Shown in pieces: positions 20,774 through 30,986 of a stretch of 64,000 nt of DNA; positions within the stretch are counted from its first letter, which is position 1, and each line of letters starts with the position of its first letter. Made by a program: the position numbers and the translations under genes. The notes beneath the pieces are model-generated. The model had not been told where the DNA came from and made no database searches. It was given only the letters and a program-made list of their open reading frames with translations. Source of the stretch: Calycina herbarum (taxonomy: Eukaryota; Ascomycota; Leotiomycetes; Helotiales; Pezizellaceae); contig LLEY01000030.1 in NCBI GenBank assembly GCA_001414485.1, forward strand, positions 1 through 64,000, read 5' to 3'.

Positions 20774-23400
20774 GGTTGCTTTCTTGGGTTGGAAAAGTGG
20801 TAGCAAATGCTGGATAGAGACGATTGATATAGTGGTAAAAATACAACTGTTAAGGTCTTAAACACCATGCTTGACACACTGGTTTCTCCGCCAAAAGGAT
20901 TTTGAATCACAGAGTCACACATTAAAGTGCATATATCCTTGTTACAGGGCCTCATGAGTCCAAGTGTTTCAAGAACAACGATGTTTTTCTCTGCTGTGTT
21001 CAATGAAGATCAGAACCTTTCTCTAAACTAAAACCTGAAACGATTGGAAGTTCCTAACAATTGTATACCAAAAATAAGTAGCAAAGATCACCGACTCACT
21101 CGGTAACAAGAGGACATAGGTGAGAAGACAGAGACCAGCACAAGAAGTAACTGAATTTACTGAGAGAACACTGCTGTAGTGCGAGACCTTAGCCTTCATG
21201 TTAAGGATGGTGACGACCCAGCTGATTGGGAGAGTGATTATGAGAACGTAATCGAGAACTCTCCCACAATTGAGTTCCTTATTACATAGAACACTCTTAG
21301 ATTGGTTGCAGAAGTAGAAGCGTATTGCTGCTTTGATTTGTTGATCGTAGGGCTGCATTTGAGCATGAGGGATCTTTGTGGAAAGTCTTTCTGAGACTGG
21401 GGGGGCTAGAGGGTAAGTGAAGCTTGGAAGGAGTCGTGCTTTTCCTCAACTGTGTTCCAGTCAATGAGTAGGTAGGTCAACGTCAAATTAGAGGCAGTTC
21501 AAGCTTGAAAGAGCTATCCACACAAAAACTCAAGAAGCCTCGGTTTCTTGTTTAGTTGGCCACGAGTGTGAGGTAGTGAACACACGTTTATTAGCATAAA
21601 CAGCCTGGAAGCAAGTGGCTTTTAAAGCATACTTGCGAGTTGACCCATGCCATCCAAGAACGAGATACCTGCTATTCAACGGGTTGGCGGTCGTACTTCG
21701 CTTACTTAGCAACTACAGTTGTACTTTTTACTACGAAGAACTTCCCTTCAGATGTGGATTGAAACAGAAAATACAAACTGCATACTCACTCTTCCTGGCG
21801 CATGGGGTGTTCGATGCTGCGATGAATGCAAGGGCTTGCGGTGGCACAAAAAGAAGAACCGAGGGCCTGGTCGTACCAACAACAGTTCGTAAGAAGGTTC
21901 TCTGTTGGTTCAAGAAGACTTCACACTTGGAATGCGACTCCACTCATAGAGATCATCTACCTTCTGAAGGAGGTTCTCTGGTTAGAAGCAGCTTCAATGA
22001 CCCGAATGGTGTTTCACGTTCCTAGGAATATCATATAGCTATAAGAAGCTCTAACAGCTGAAATGGCTTGTCGAGTTCATTTGAAGAGCTCAGGTTTACT
22101 TAGAGGTGACGAGTTCATCACAAGGTCTTAAGTCCACTTAAAAGTGCAAAGTTCACTTGGGGGCCAAAAGTATCCTTACAGGTGTCAAGGTCATCAGAAC
22201 GTCCTGATTTCACTCAAAGGTAGTAGCGCTTTCATCATAAGGCCCGAGCGCATTTACAGGTTTGAAGGTTCACCTACAGGTTCCGAGTTCATATAGAGAT
22301 CCAAAGTTCATTTAATTCTATTAATGTCGAGTCTACAGTGCCAACGGATTTGGTTCAAATGATTACGCCCCAGGAGTTGAATGAGATGGAGGGATTGAGA
22401 CCGAGTGGATGGACAAAGAAGCTGGAAGGACCCAAAGCACCGGAAAAAATCAGAAACCATCCCAAATGGCGGAGTGTACCCCTACCAGCTCGATCAGCCT
22501 TCGATTCTACGCTCGATCTCGAATTCAAGTTCAAGGGAGCCGATGTGTCCGAAGAGGAAAACGCCCAAATGCAAAAGGCGTGGCTGCTGGGACTTCCGTG
22601 CATATAACGTATCCGAAAAGTTTGATTGCATTCCTCGGGTCTATGGATTTTTCTGGTTAGGTTGGTGTTTGAAAATGACGATTGCCTGCACCCAAAGATC
22701 TGGCTCGGGCAACATTCGTCTCATCCCACAAGTCCCGCGACCGACAAAAGCCATGGTCCAGTTATTGCAGATCCCTCAGTGGTTGGAGAGTACAATCTCG
22801 CAATTCTCTGTCCAAACCTGACAAATCAATTGAGAATGAAAATACGAAGAAAAAGTTTCAACTGGTGAATCACTTATACCTAGGTACTTGAGACGTACAT
22901 CTGAAAATCCCACCAGACAACTGGATGCGGGAGATTTCCATAGGCTTGCATAATTTTGTGCCTCAGCTACGGAGTCGTTAACCGTCTCTCGATCAACACC
23001 GACACTTTAGAATGGGTTCCAGGCATCTTTAAACGACAGTCAGCGAGAGGCCCTCTTCCGAATGAACGACACCAACTTCTAAAAGCAAGGTCCTAGCCTC
23101 AGGAGTGATACTTTATGTGCATGCAGGGGAGAAGCCGGCAGTGGCTGCGCACTCCAGTGCTGCAGTAGAGCAGGCACTTAGCAAAACAATTCAACAAGCC
23201 CGAAAATGGAAACGTCCCGAAGAATTGCTCGAGGAAATCATCTGGAACCATGCTGATATAAGCACCGAAGAAGACGGATGAGACGTCCCACATGCCCTTG
23301 AACAATCCAGCAAGCCAAAAGAAAACAAAGTTAGCATAGATGGCTGGTTGCGTGGTCCCGTTCTCGAGTCGATAGTAGGGAGGCAGAATCACCTACACTA
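20774..23400. other. Gene-poor region
   Basis: There is no supported gene in about 2.6 kb. ORFs at 21023-21358 (-), 22338-22607 (+) and 23099-23392 (-) are open but match nothing I recognise and lack consistent splice signals; the last looks membrane-like and could be a gene fragment. Confidence 0.4.
22055..22325. repeat. Degenerate tandem-like GAGTTCAT/ACAGGT words
   Basis: Words such as GAGTTCAT, AAGTTCACTT, TTACAGGT and AAGGTTCACC recur about every 20-30 bp in a loosely tandem pattern. This looks like a strongly decayed minisatellite. No open frame is supported through it. Confidence 0.45.
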
Positions 23401-23499
23401 TCGAATCTCTCTTTTCCAATCGAAAGAATACATTCGTTCCAGCGTATAACTTTCAAAGTATTTCTTCCAATGCAGACATGTAGGGAGAAAAACGTGTAC

Positions 23500-24430
23500 C
23501 AAAAGTGGATGCTTTTTGCCTATAAATAGTACTTTAAGAGTTTTTAGATATCTGCAGATACTAAAATAAGGCGGATGTTTTCACACCTACCTGCTTCTCG
23601 ACTAATTAAGCTACAATGTAGCTCATCTTTCACTCGCTTTTGAGTGCACGTTTCTCTCTCTACATATTTGCAATTGAAGAAACAGTAGTAAAGTTCTTAA
23701 AATATCTTTATTCGTTTATCTTTTTTAGAATACTATAGAAGTTTATATTATTTTACTAGATAGAATTAATCTTAAGAGCTATTATAGAATTTGATTTTTC
23801 TATCTAAATTAGAATAATTTTAAAACTTAAAGCGAGTCACTAGATACTAGAAAAGTTACTATACTCTAGAAATTCCCTTAAAAATTAAGTTATTCTATCT
23901 AATTAAAATAATCTAAACTCTTAAACTATTTTATTAAACATCTCTAATCTTAAAAGTTTTTATAAAATTCTCTTTCTCTATTTATTTAAAATAATTTTAA
24001 TCTCTAGAGAAAGTTATTAGAGAAAATAAATCTAACTAAGAACTTCTTTACTTAGTCTGAAGTAAAAGTCTTCTAAGATTTCTAATTTTCTCTTTAGAAT
24101 ACTTTCAAATCTTAAACTATCTTACTAAAACGCTATATTCTTAAGTATCTCTTAGAATCTAAGTTATTCTACTTCTCTAAATTAATTTCAAAACTTAAAT
24201 AATTTTACTAGAGATTATAACTTTAACTTAGACCTTTCCTAGTTAATCTAGAGTAATAGTTTTTAAATCTTTATCTTTTTCTAACTTTTTAGAAGATTCT
24301 TTTTTAATAAACTATTTTAAGAAGATAGACTAAAAACTCTAGATACTTCTTAACTTAGTACTAAAGTAAGATTCATAAAAAGAATTCAATTATTCTACTT
24401 AAATAGAATAAGGAAAATACATCAGATTCT
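23500..24430. repeat. Strongly A+T-rich, internally repetitive block
   Basis: Nearly a kilobase made almost only of A and T with short C/G interruptions, unlike its flanks. Variants of the phrase CTTAAACTATTTTACTAAA recur near 23920, 24110 and 24190, with CTATTTNATTAAAATAA-type words between them, so it is a degenerate repeat array. It fits DNA after C-to-T mutation such as RIP, or an A+T-rich relic. It lies just beyond the 3' end of the DIM-2 gene. Confidence 0.6.
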
Positions 24431-24716
24431 ACTTAAGCGAGGTCACGTGTAAATACCTCCTTCACCATTTTCTACATTTTTCTATGTCATCTTCATCAGA
24501 TTTCCAGGTCACATTCATCGTTTTTCCTCATCATATTCATCAGATATTAATTTTCTTCATTTTTATTTCATATTCATTTACATAGATGTACTGTCTCTCC
24601 TCTCCAAACTCTCAAAAAACCTCCGTTCCCAAACTCCAACGCTATGCAACTAATTTTTCACCCTCATTCCAACCCACCAAGAAACTGCCCCATTACAATG
24701 CACCTCAAAACCCTCC

Positions 24717-27700
24717 TCACATCTTCCTCTTCCGACTAGTAGCAAAAGCCGTAGCCCGCTCATTATCCATCACCCCCCTAGTCTGTCCATAAGCCCCAAA
24801 GGCCGAATTATCAACAGGTCTATACTTAGGTACTCCCCCACTATTTCCCCCTACATTGAGAATCTCCGGCTTTACATCCTCCTCCTCGCTATCAGAGACT
24901 AAATCAATGACTTCGACGAGGACTTCCACAGTAGTTTTGTACTTCTTTACTACATGTGGTCGCGGACTCTTAGGTCTCGAGGCAGTGAGTGGGGAGGAAG
25001 GAGGGGAGACACCAGAAGGGAGCTTGGTTCTTCCTGTACTGGGAGTGACGATTGTCCGAGCTTGAAATCGTTTATGGTGCTCTGGAGAGGCGAAACTACC
25101 TGGAGAAATCGAGACTTCGCGCTGTGGAGGAGGAATGACAACATCCCGGGGTCGCTGAGGGCGGTTTATGCCGTTATTTCCCATGTTTCGGGATGCAATC
25201 AGTCGCTCTTGAGCTTTTGCGAGCTGTAATTGCATCTCATTTGAGTTTAAGGCAGTCCGAACAGCAACTCCCAAGACCTCCACGTCGTTATCCCCATCTA
25301 CAATTGCTGGGTTTTGAGCCAATGGAATAGAAGAAGCAGAAGAAGACCCATTCAGTCTTGGAATCTTAGGCTCCTTCTCTCTTGGTGGAGGGAGGATTGT
25401 CTTTCTCTTTTGAGGCCGATGAGGCTCTGGGCTCGGTGCCTTTGAAGGGACTCTACTCATGGAAGAGATGCTGACTGGCCGACTTGGAGGAAAAATTCGA
25501 GTTTCCTTGTGTCCCCCATTCGTACCCGGGGTTGAATCTCGTGAAGCCACTGGTTTATTAGCTGGTGGTCGAGGTTGACTTGAAGTCTGTATGATGCGGG
25601 CTCTTGGCGGACGCTTTGAGCCTTCTCCGGGACGCTGTACTACCGATGGTGTTGCAGGAAGGCCCAAGAGAGAATCCTCTCCTCTCATTAACTCGTCCGT
25701 AGAATCCGAAAGCAGAACATGAGGCTGATCCATGTTAGACAAAGGCTCAATAGCTGATTTCTTGACAGGAGGAGGCAGCAAGTCATCAGAACTAAGCCAG
25801 GCCTCCCGAAGAGACAAGCCCAAAGCCAGAGCGACATTCCGACAAACGCTATTCCCCAAAATCTTCCACCAGTCCTTGTTCTTTCCAACAAGAACCTCAC
25901 CGTCCAAGAATCCTTGCGCAATCTGTGCTTCGGCAATGGTTATGTATCGTGGCTCGTCCCAATGGAGGCACATACCCATGCGGGCATCCACCGCATGGGT
26001 AGCGACAACAATTGTTGGTATAAGTTTGTCGGGATGCACCCTTCCCCAAGCGCGCGAATTTGGCCTCACAGACTCCCTGAATTTCCCTTTTTTGGTCTCC
26101 AAAGCTGGAAATAGAGATCTATCTTCCTTCGACAGAACCCCGTTCCCGTTTTTCCAAGCCTTTGCAAAATTCATCCCTCTAGGATGAGTGGGTATGCAGT
26201 CTATCTGCTGCTTTAATGTCGAAGGAATACCTGGTGCCAACACATGGTAAGGGTGTGAAGTGCAGTGGTATGTATGTGCATCTCCGATTAGTGGCAGATG
26301 TTTGGTGGCCTCCCCAATAGGAATCCAGGAAAATGGAGTTGGCATATCCTTGCGGTGGCCGAATGATTGCCCATTTGCAAGTTTACCCAATCCACGACCT
26401 CCCTTCTCGTCAGGATGGGAATGAGAGTGATCCGGATGCTTAAGAGGCACGAGGCCGGGGGCCGCAAACGACACAAAGATCCGAGTTCGGTTTTGGGGGC
26501 TCCCACAACTCCAAGCGTCCAAGACAAACAGTTCAACTTGATACCCCATACCAACAATAGCACATACTAACTGGGAGAGGACATCCTCATCCCGTCGAAA
26601 GCCGGACTGTGCCATGTTCATCACATTCTCCAGCAATCCGTACTTCGGTCGGTAAAAGTCGACATAGGCCGCCACAGAGGCAACTAGTGATTGGTTTCTC
26701 AACCCACTTGCGTTGTTTCTTGACCAATTCAAAATGCTGAATCCCTGACATGGACTTCCAGCCGAAATGAAATCGACTTCGCCAGGAGCAGGTATCAAGT
26801 CTGAATTGTTCGGATTTCCTTGCATTGCCTGGTATAGCAGGTCGTTGACAGAACCAAAGAACATCTTCGTCTTCTCGGGATCCTTCAAGTTTGCTCGATA
26901 GCTATGAATTGCGGCATCGTAAATATCTACTGCCCACTCATTGTGAACGGCGCCACCTTCCTCGATACCTCGACCAAAATTTCCCCCTCCACAGTACAAA
27001 TCCATACCACGAAGCACTGGGCGTGAGAGATCGGCGGACGGATCAAAGCCTTGTATTAGATTTGGAGGGAGCTTATCGTGGATTGGGACAAGAGTTCGGC
27101 CGCCATCAGAATCGACAGCTCTCGTAGAAATGTAAAACGCATTCCCATTTCCATCTCGACAGTAAGGAGCTGGAATGTTGCCCTGGGCGACATCCTCTTC
27201 GGAGTAGAAACGGACTAGGCATTTTCCAGATATTTTTGAAATCAAGTGTGTCTCGACCTTTTCAGAGTAAACAAGTTCATTCGGCCGTCCTGTGCCATCG
27301 AAATCTTGTCTTCGGAGAAATCTTCTCAGCATCACCCGCTTCCCTCCAGGAACATATTCAACAACTTCATATACCTCAAGCTTATGTTTCTTCTGGCTGG
27401 GTGGAGGCGCGAGGACGGTCTGACCAATATGATACTCGTCTGAACCGTAGGCTATATCGGAGGTTTGGCCTTTATGGTGCTCACACACTTTGTGCGAATC
27501 TTTCAAAGTCACAAATCGTTCTTGGTCCAGAAATGTTTGGCGAATAAACAATTGGCTGCCAGTGCTTGGTGGACCAGAATGCCACAGGACCGGCTCAATG
27601 CCAATCACGGACTCTTGCGGGATTCGACCATCTTTGCAAGAGCAGTGATTAGACATGAAGTACTCATTGCTCCAAGGATACTTCATCTTGGCACATGATG

Positions 27701-29150
27701 TCTCTGAAGGGTGGTAAAGCCATATCACGTCGAATTCTGGCTCATCATCCTCATCCTTATGTACGGCCATAACGTAGGCATACCAGCACTTTTCGATCGC
27801 TCTGTGCCGTGAAGCTTCATCCTTCCAGACCGAATTGGCTCCATCTTTGGTAATCGATACGACATCTCCAACACGGACAGGCCTCGACTTCTTGGAAATG
27901 GAAAGGGCTGGCTCTTCAGTCTGCGCTCCTTCAGTAAGATGCAGATTTTCAACCTGAGAGATGTGTTTGTCCTTCGAAATGCCGGAGAAATCCACGGACT
28001 TCAAATGACTTCCAAAATTGAGGGGACTGAAAACGTTGAAGACATATGGTGTGACAATAGTTTGTAGTTCAGTGATGGGCTGTTTTGGGACAAGATCCAT
28101 GTGCAGAACCTCATTCCAAATAGGCTGTGTTTGGAGGTACTGGACCCCCGCACTCTCGTCATTACCGCAACACTCCTTGAAAAGAAAGCCAGCATTGACC
28201 GCAATAACTTGCTTGAAGTCATGACGATTGTATTCATGCCACCATCCATGAAACTCTTGTGATTCTTCATGTTGATCCCATACCCATTGTGAAAACTCCT
28301 CCCGAAATCTCATGAGAGTGACCGTCCCAGGCCCGCAAAAGTCGCAAAAATCCACAAAGTGTTTGGCCAGATCCGCTAGCCACAGAAAACCCTTATGAAA
28401 GCGCTGGTATTCTTTGGAAGGGTTCTTCAGTCGGTAGTATATCTCGGATTGTTGATTCAGGGTTGATCGAATCCAAATATCGCCCCCCACGGTGTGTAGA
28501 TCGCCGCCATAGTTTCCCACCGGGACTTCTTCAAAGGGAACTCCTTGGACATAGCGTCGCACATTGCCTACACTTAGTATTCCATCAAACAAGAAGACTG
28601 AAATACCTGCTTTGGTGTGAAGATGTTGTAACCCGTTCAATTTCAGACCGTGCTGTTTCTTATCCGGCGAATAGATCGAGAAGTCGCAGAGGTTAAACTC
28701 AATGTGGTCATCCTCGCCATTCGGACTCGTTGCTGACTCGGATTGTAAATTTGCATGAGATCGTTCTCCCTCTAACCGTTTCAATTCGCGAACTAAATCC
28801 TCTACAGCAAAACATTCTTTAGTGATAGGAAGAAGTGGTTGGAACCCGGTGTAACAAGATTTTGGATAGATGAAATCGGCCATTTCTGGTTTGAATTTTA
28901 AACGGGGATTCGCATTGGGAAGTTGCCAGTCAACAAACCCATCGTCCTCACTCGTCGGCAACTCCTCCACGACTTTGGCCCATGATTCAATCTTCTCAAA
29001 GGTATTGGGGAGAGGGTCGGGCTCCACACTTGTGGGTTCGGTCTCTAAACTGGGGAGAAGTTCTGTTTCCACGGAAGTGAGTGTGGATGTTGATGTGGTT
29101 GATTGAGCTTCTGTTGCCGGGAGCTTCGCATTCGCCATGTACCCCTCCAT
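24717..29150 (-). CDS. dim-2: DNA (cytosine-5) methyltransferase, DIM-2 type
   Basis: Single-exon 1477-aa protein, close in length to Neurospora DIM-2. The N-terminal 410 residues hold the family block around VPVGNYGGDLHTVGGDIW. Two BAH-like regions follow: about 425-540, with FDVIWLYHPSETSCAKMKYP and SNHCSCKDGRIP, and about 575-690, with YEVVEYVPGG. The catalytic domain starts near 718 with motif I (DLYCGGGNFGRGIEEGG). It has the Pro-Cys nucleophile near 800 (AGSPCQGFS), ENV near 840 (YGLLENVMNM) and QNRTRIF (motif VIII). It ends with DARMGMCLHWDEPRYITIAEAQIAQGFL and WWKILGNSVCRNVALALG. The last 330 residues are Pro/Ser/Arg-rich. In Neurospora, DIM-2 performs all DNA methylation, directed by HP1 and H3K9me3. 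All catalytic motifs are intact. Confidence 0.96.
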   Translation of the reverse strand: MEGYMANAKLPATEAQSTTSTSTLTSVETELLPSLETEPTSVEPDPLPNTFEKIESWAKVVEELPTSEDDGFVDWQLPNANPRLKFKPEMADFIYPKSCYTGFQPLLPITKECFAVEDLVRELKRLEGERSHANLQSESATSPNGEDDHIEFNLCDFSIYSPDKKQHGLKLNGLQHLHTKAGISVFLFDGILSVGNVRRYVQGVPFEEVPVGNYGGDLHTVGGDIWIRSTLNQQSEIYYRLKNPSKEYQRFHKGFLWLADLAKHFVDFCDFCGPGTVTLMRFREEFSQWVWDQHEESQEFHGWWHEYNRHDFKQVIAVNAGFLFKECCGNDESAGVQYLQTQPIWNEVLHMDLVPKQPITELQTIVTPYVFNVFSPLNFGSHLKSVDFSGISKDKHISQVENLHLTEGAQTEEPALSISKKSRPVRVGDVVSITKDGANSVWKDEASRHRAIEKCWYAYVMAVHKDEDDEPEFDVIWLYHPSETSCAKMKYPWSNEYFMSNHCSCKDGRIPQESVIGIEPVLWHSGPPSTGSQLFIRQTFLDQERFVTLKDSHKVCEHHKGQTSDIAYGSDEYHIGQTVLAPPPSQKKHKLEVYEVVEYVPGGKRVMLRRFLRRQDFDGTGRPNELVYSEKVETHLISKISGKCLVRFYSEEDVAQGNIPAPYCRDGNGNAFYISTRAVDSDGGRTLVPIHDKLPPNLIQGFDPSADLSRPVLRGMDLYCGGGNFGRGIEEGGAVHNEWAVDIYDAAIHSYRANLKDPEKTKMFFGSVNDLLYQAMQGNPNNSDLIPAPGEVDFISAGSPCQGFSILNWSRNNASGLRNQSLVASVAAYVDFYRPKYGLLENVMNMAQSGFRRDEDVLSQLVCAIVGMGYQVELFVLDAWSCGSPQNRTRIFVSFAAPGLVPLKHPDHSHSHPDEKGGRGLGKLANGQSFGHRKDMPTPFSWIPIGEATKHLPLIGDAHTYHCTSHPYHVLAPGIPSTLKQQIDCIPTHPRGMNFAKAWKNGNGVLSKEDRSLFPALETKKGKFRESVRPNSRAWGRVHPDKLIPTIVVATHAVDARMGMCLHWDEPRYITIAEAQIAQGFLDGEVLVGKNKDWWKILGNSVCRNVALALGLSLREAWLSSDDLLPPPVKKSAIEPLSNMDQPHVLLSDSTDELMRGEDSLLGLPATPSVVQRPGEGSKRPPRARIIQTSSQPRPPANKPVASRDSTPGTNGGHKETRIFPPSRPVSISSMSRVPSKAPSPEPHRPQKRKTILPPPREKEPKIPRLNGSSSASSIPLAQNPAIVDGDNDVEVLGVAVRTALNSNEMQLQLAKAQERLIASRNMGNNGINRPQRPRDVVIPPPQREVSISPGSFASPEHHKRFQARTIVTPSTGRTKLPSGVSPPSSPLTASRPKSPRPHVVKKYKTTVEVLVEVIDLVSDSEEEDVKPEILNVGGNSGGVPKYRPVDNSAFGAYGQTRGVMDNERATAFATSRKRKM

Positions 29151-29700
29151 ATTTCTTTCCAGGTCGTTTATTAAGGAATTGTGCTTTTGTGACGAGGAGA
29201 TATTGGAGGAGGCATTGAAGAAACGGTCGTCGGAAGAGGAGGAGTTTGGGTTTGGCTGGCCACCATCATCTGTCCATGGGAATTAGCAGTTGCGCAACGA
29301 TTGGAAAGTGACAAATACCTCTCATGATTGCAGATATTTCCCGGGAAACAATTGCAGGATAGAAAAGTCATATGCGCCAGTGTGCCAATTATCCGCCGTA
29401 AAATGATTGTAATGATAAAGGTTTCGCAAGCTGTGGCCTTGCCTTTGCGCCGTGTTGTTTTGAAAGCGAGTATTCAGGAACCAGATCGCGATCTTCTATG
29501 GATATGCAATGCAATGCAATTCAAGTCTCAAAAGGAAGGATAGATCGAAGTTGCAGAGCGCAAGCGAAGGAACAAGAGCAATCCAGAATAAAGAAATAGA
29601 AAAAATAGACGAGAAAGAGAAGCTGTAGATTGTCTTTGTGAGAGTCTTGCGACAGAAACATCCATGAGCTGCTGCGGGAATGGCGTGTTGTGGTCTCACA

Positions 29701-29946
29701 TTGGAAAGTAAAAGCGGCAGTAATTACTTCAGTCGTACCCTCCTTCCCTCTCTCGTTGTTCTATCTGTCTAGAGTAATTCATGCTGATTTACCCAGATAC
29801 TTAGGACAATTTAGAGTATTGCCCCAGATGATTTAAAAGAAGCATACTCGCTTATCCTAACTCTCTAGGTTAATTACTGTGAACTTCTCTAGAGGATTAG
29901 AACAATGAGCAGGTACCTATTTACGGCCGCTTTTATTATCCTATCC
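29701..29946. mobile_element. MITE, AAAGCGGCAGTAA family, copy A
   Basis: The left end reads GGAAAGTAAAAGCGGCAGTAA and the right end is its imperfect inverse (TTACGGCCGCTTTTATTATCC). The inside shares TTGTTCTA..TCTAG, ATTGCCCC and ATTAGAACAA words with the other copies. There is no coding capacity. Confidence 0.65.
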
Positions 29947-30273
29947 ACCAGACTCCCTTGCATAGGGGTCCAGTCGGAAGTTATCCGGGCCGTCTTCGGA
30001 TAATAGTAAATGTCTTGAACTAATAATGTATATAAAATATTCATTACCAACTATCAAATCCCAAAAAGAACCAAAGGAGGCATCAGTTTCTTATACTCCG
30101 TATCTGGTGAGGAAAAGAACCATCTGGTTCCCATGCATAGAAGTATACAATGTCATGGATCCTTCCAGCCCCCTTTGTTTTCTTCGGCGGTTAGGGACGT
30201 AGTGCTCCATCAAATTGCGTGGGGTAAATGCACGCCACACCGTTTAAATGCCCATTCATACCCCTCCGCGACT

Positions 30274-30607
30274 ACAATTCATAGTGACGTTTCTTTGACA
30301 TATCAGATTGTCAAGGCTACAATCCATAATACTATGATGTGTTTGACAGATCAAAAGCCACAAAGATTATCAAAGAAACAAAGGTCGCAAGAATAACAAA
30401 AGCGGCAGTAAATACGTCTTATTATTCTAACTTTCTAGAATAAGTTAAACTATTGCCCCAAATAGGTTGAGAGAATTTTTACTTGAATTATTCCAGAAAT
30501 CTAGAACAACGAGCTAGGGAGGCAGGAACGAACCTGAAGGATTTACTGTCCATCACGAACAAGGTACAATTCATAGTGACGTTTCTTTGACAGGTCAAAA
30601 GCCACAA
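30274..30607 (+). repeat. Interrupted direct repeat around MITE copy B
   Basis: The phrase ATTCATAGTGACGTTTCTTT occurs at about 30277 and 30569, each followed by GACA and a TCAAAAGCCACAA piece. The first copy carries about 48 extra bases between these parts, bounded by TTTGACA repeats. MITE copy B lies between the two repeat units. Confidence 0.6.
30392..30552. mobile_element. MITE, AAAGCGGCAGTAA family, copy B
   Basis: The left end is ACAAAAGCGGCAGTAAAT. The right end ATTTACTGTCCA looks like the family end after loss of GCCGCTTTTAT. The inside shares ATTCTAACTTTCTAG and ATTGCCCCAAAT with copy A and copy D. Confidence 0.55.
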
Positions 30608-30986
30608 TAAACTAAAAGTTTGTCAAAGAATACATAATGCCTTTATGTGGAGACAATCCCCATGTTCCGATGCGTAGCCTGGATACAAAGCACACAAAGA
30701 ACTAGGCTGTCAATTCTCGTCATGACTCCATTTCAGATGTTGCTTGCATCGACTTCGCAGGTAGCAAGACGCACTTATCCGCAAAATCCCAGTCACTTGA
30801 CCAACACGCCTTCCCAAGCTCTTTGCAGCCTGGGAGCTGAATGGGAATAAACTCATATAGCATTTGAAAAGACGAACCAGTGGTCCAGGTAACTCCTCAG
30901 ATCTCTTATCAAAAACTGCGTTGATATATCACAGAAATGAAATGAGTCTAATACATCACACGATATCCTACAAGCCCTGCAACCCA

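Larger units (their letters stand above)
29151..30986. other. DIM-2 upstream region with MITE copies
   Basis: About 1.8 kb with no supported gene. It contains the DIM-2 promoter and leader on the right of that gene, two copies of the AAAGCGGCAGTAA element, and a direct repeat around the second copy (separate entries). Confidence 0.5.

Noticed and set aside
20701..21358. Two minus-strand ORFs upstream of the intact 2EXR gene
   Set aside because: The first overlaps the real first exon of the 2EXR gene in another frame. The second is hydrophobic but matches nothing and has no good intron linking it.
22338..22607. 89-codon plus-strand ORF
   Set aside because: Charged and protein-like, but no motif and no neighbouring exon; could be a gene scrap. 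Too weak to list as a gene.
23099..23392. 97-codon minus-strand ORF with membrane-like segments
   Set aside because: Looks like a fragment of a membrane protein, but I could not place the family or extend it by splicing.
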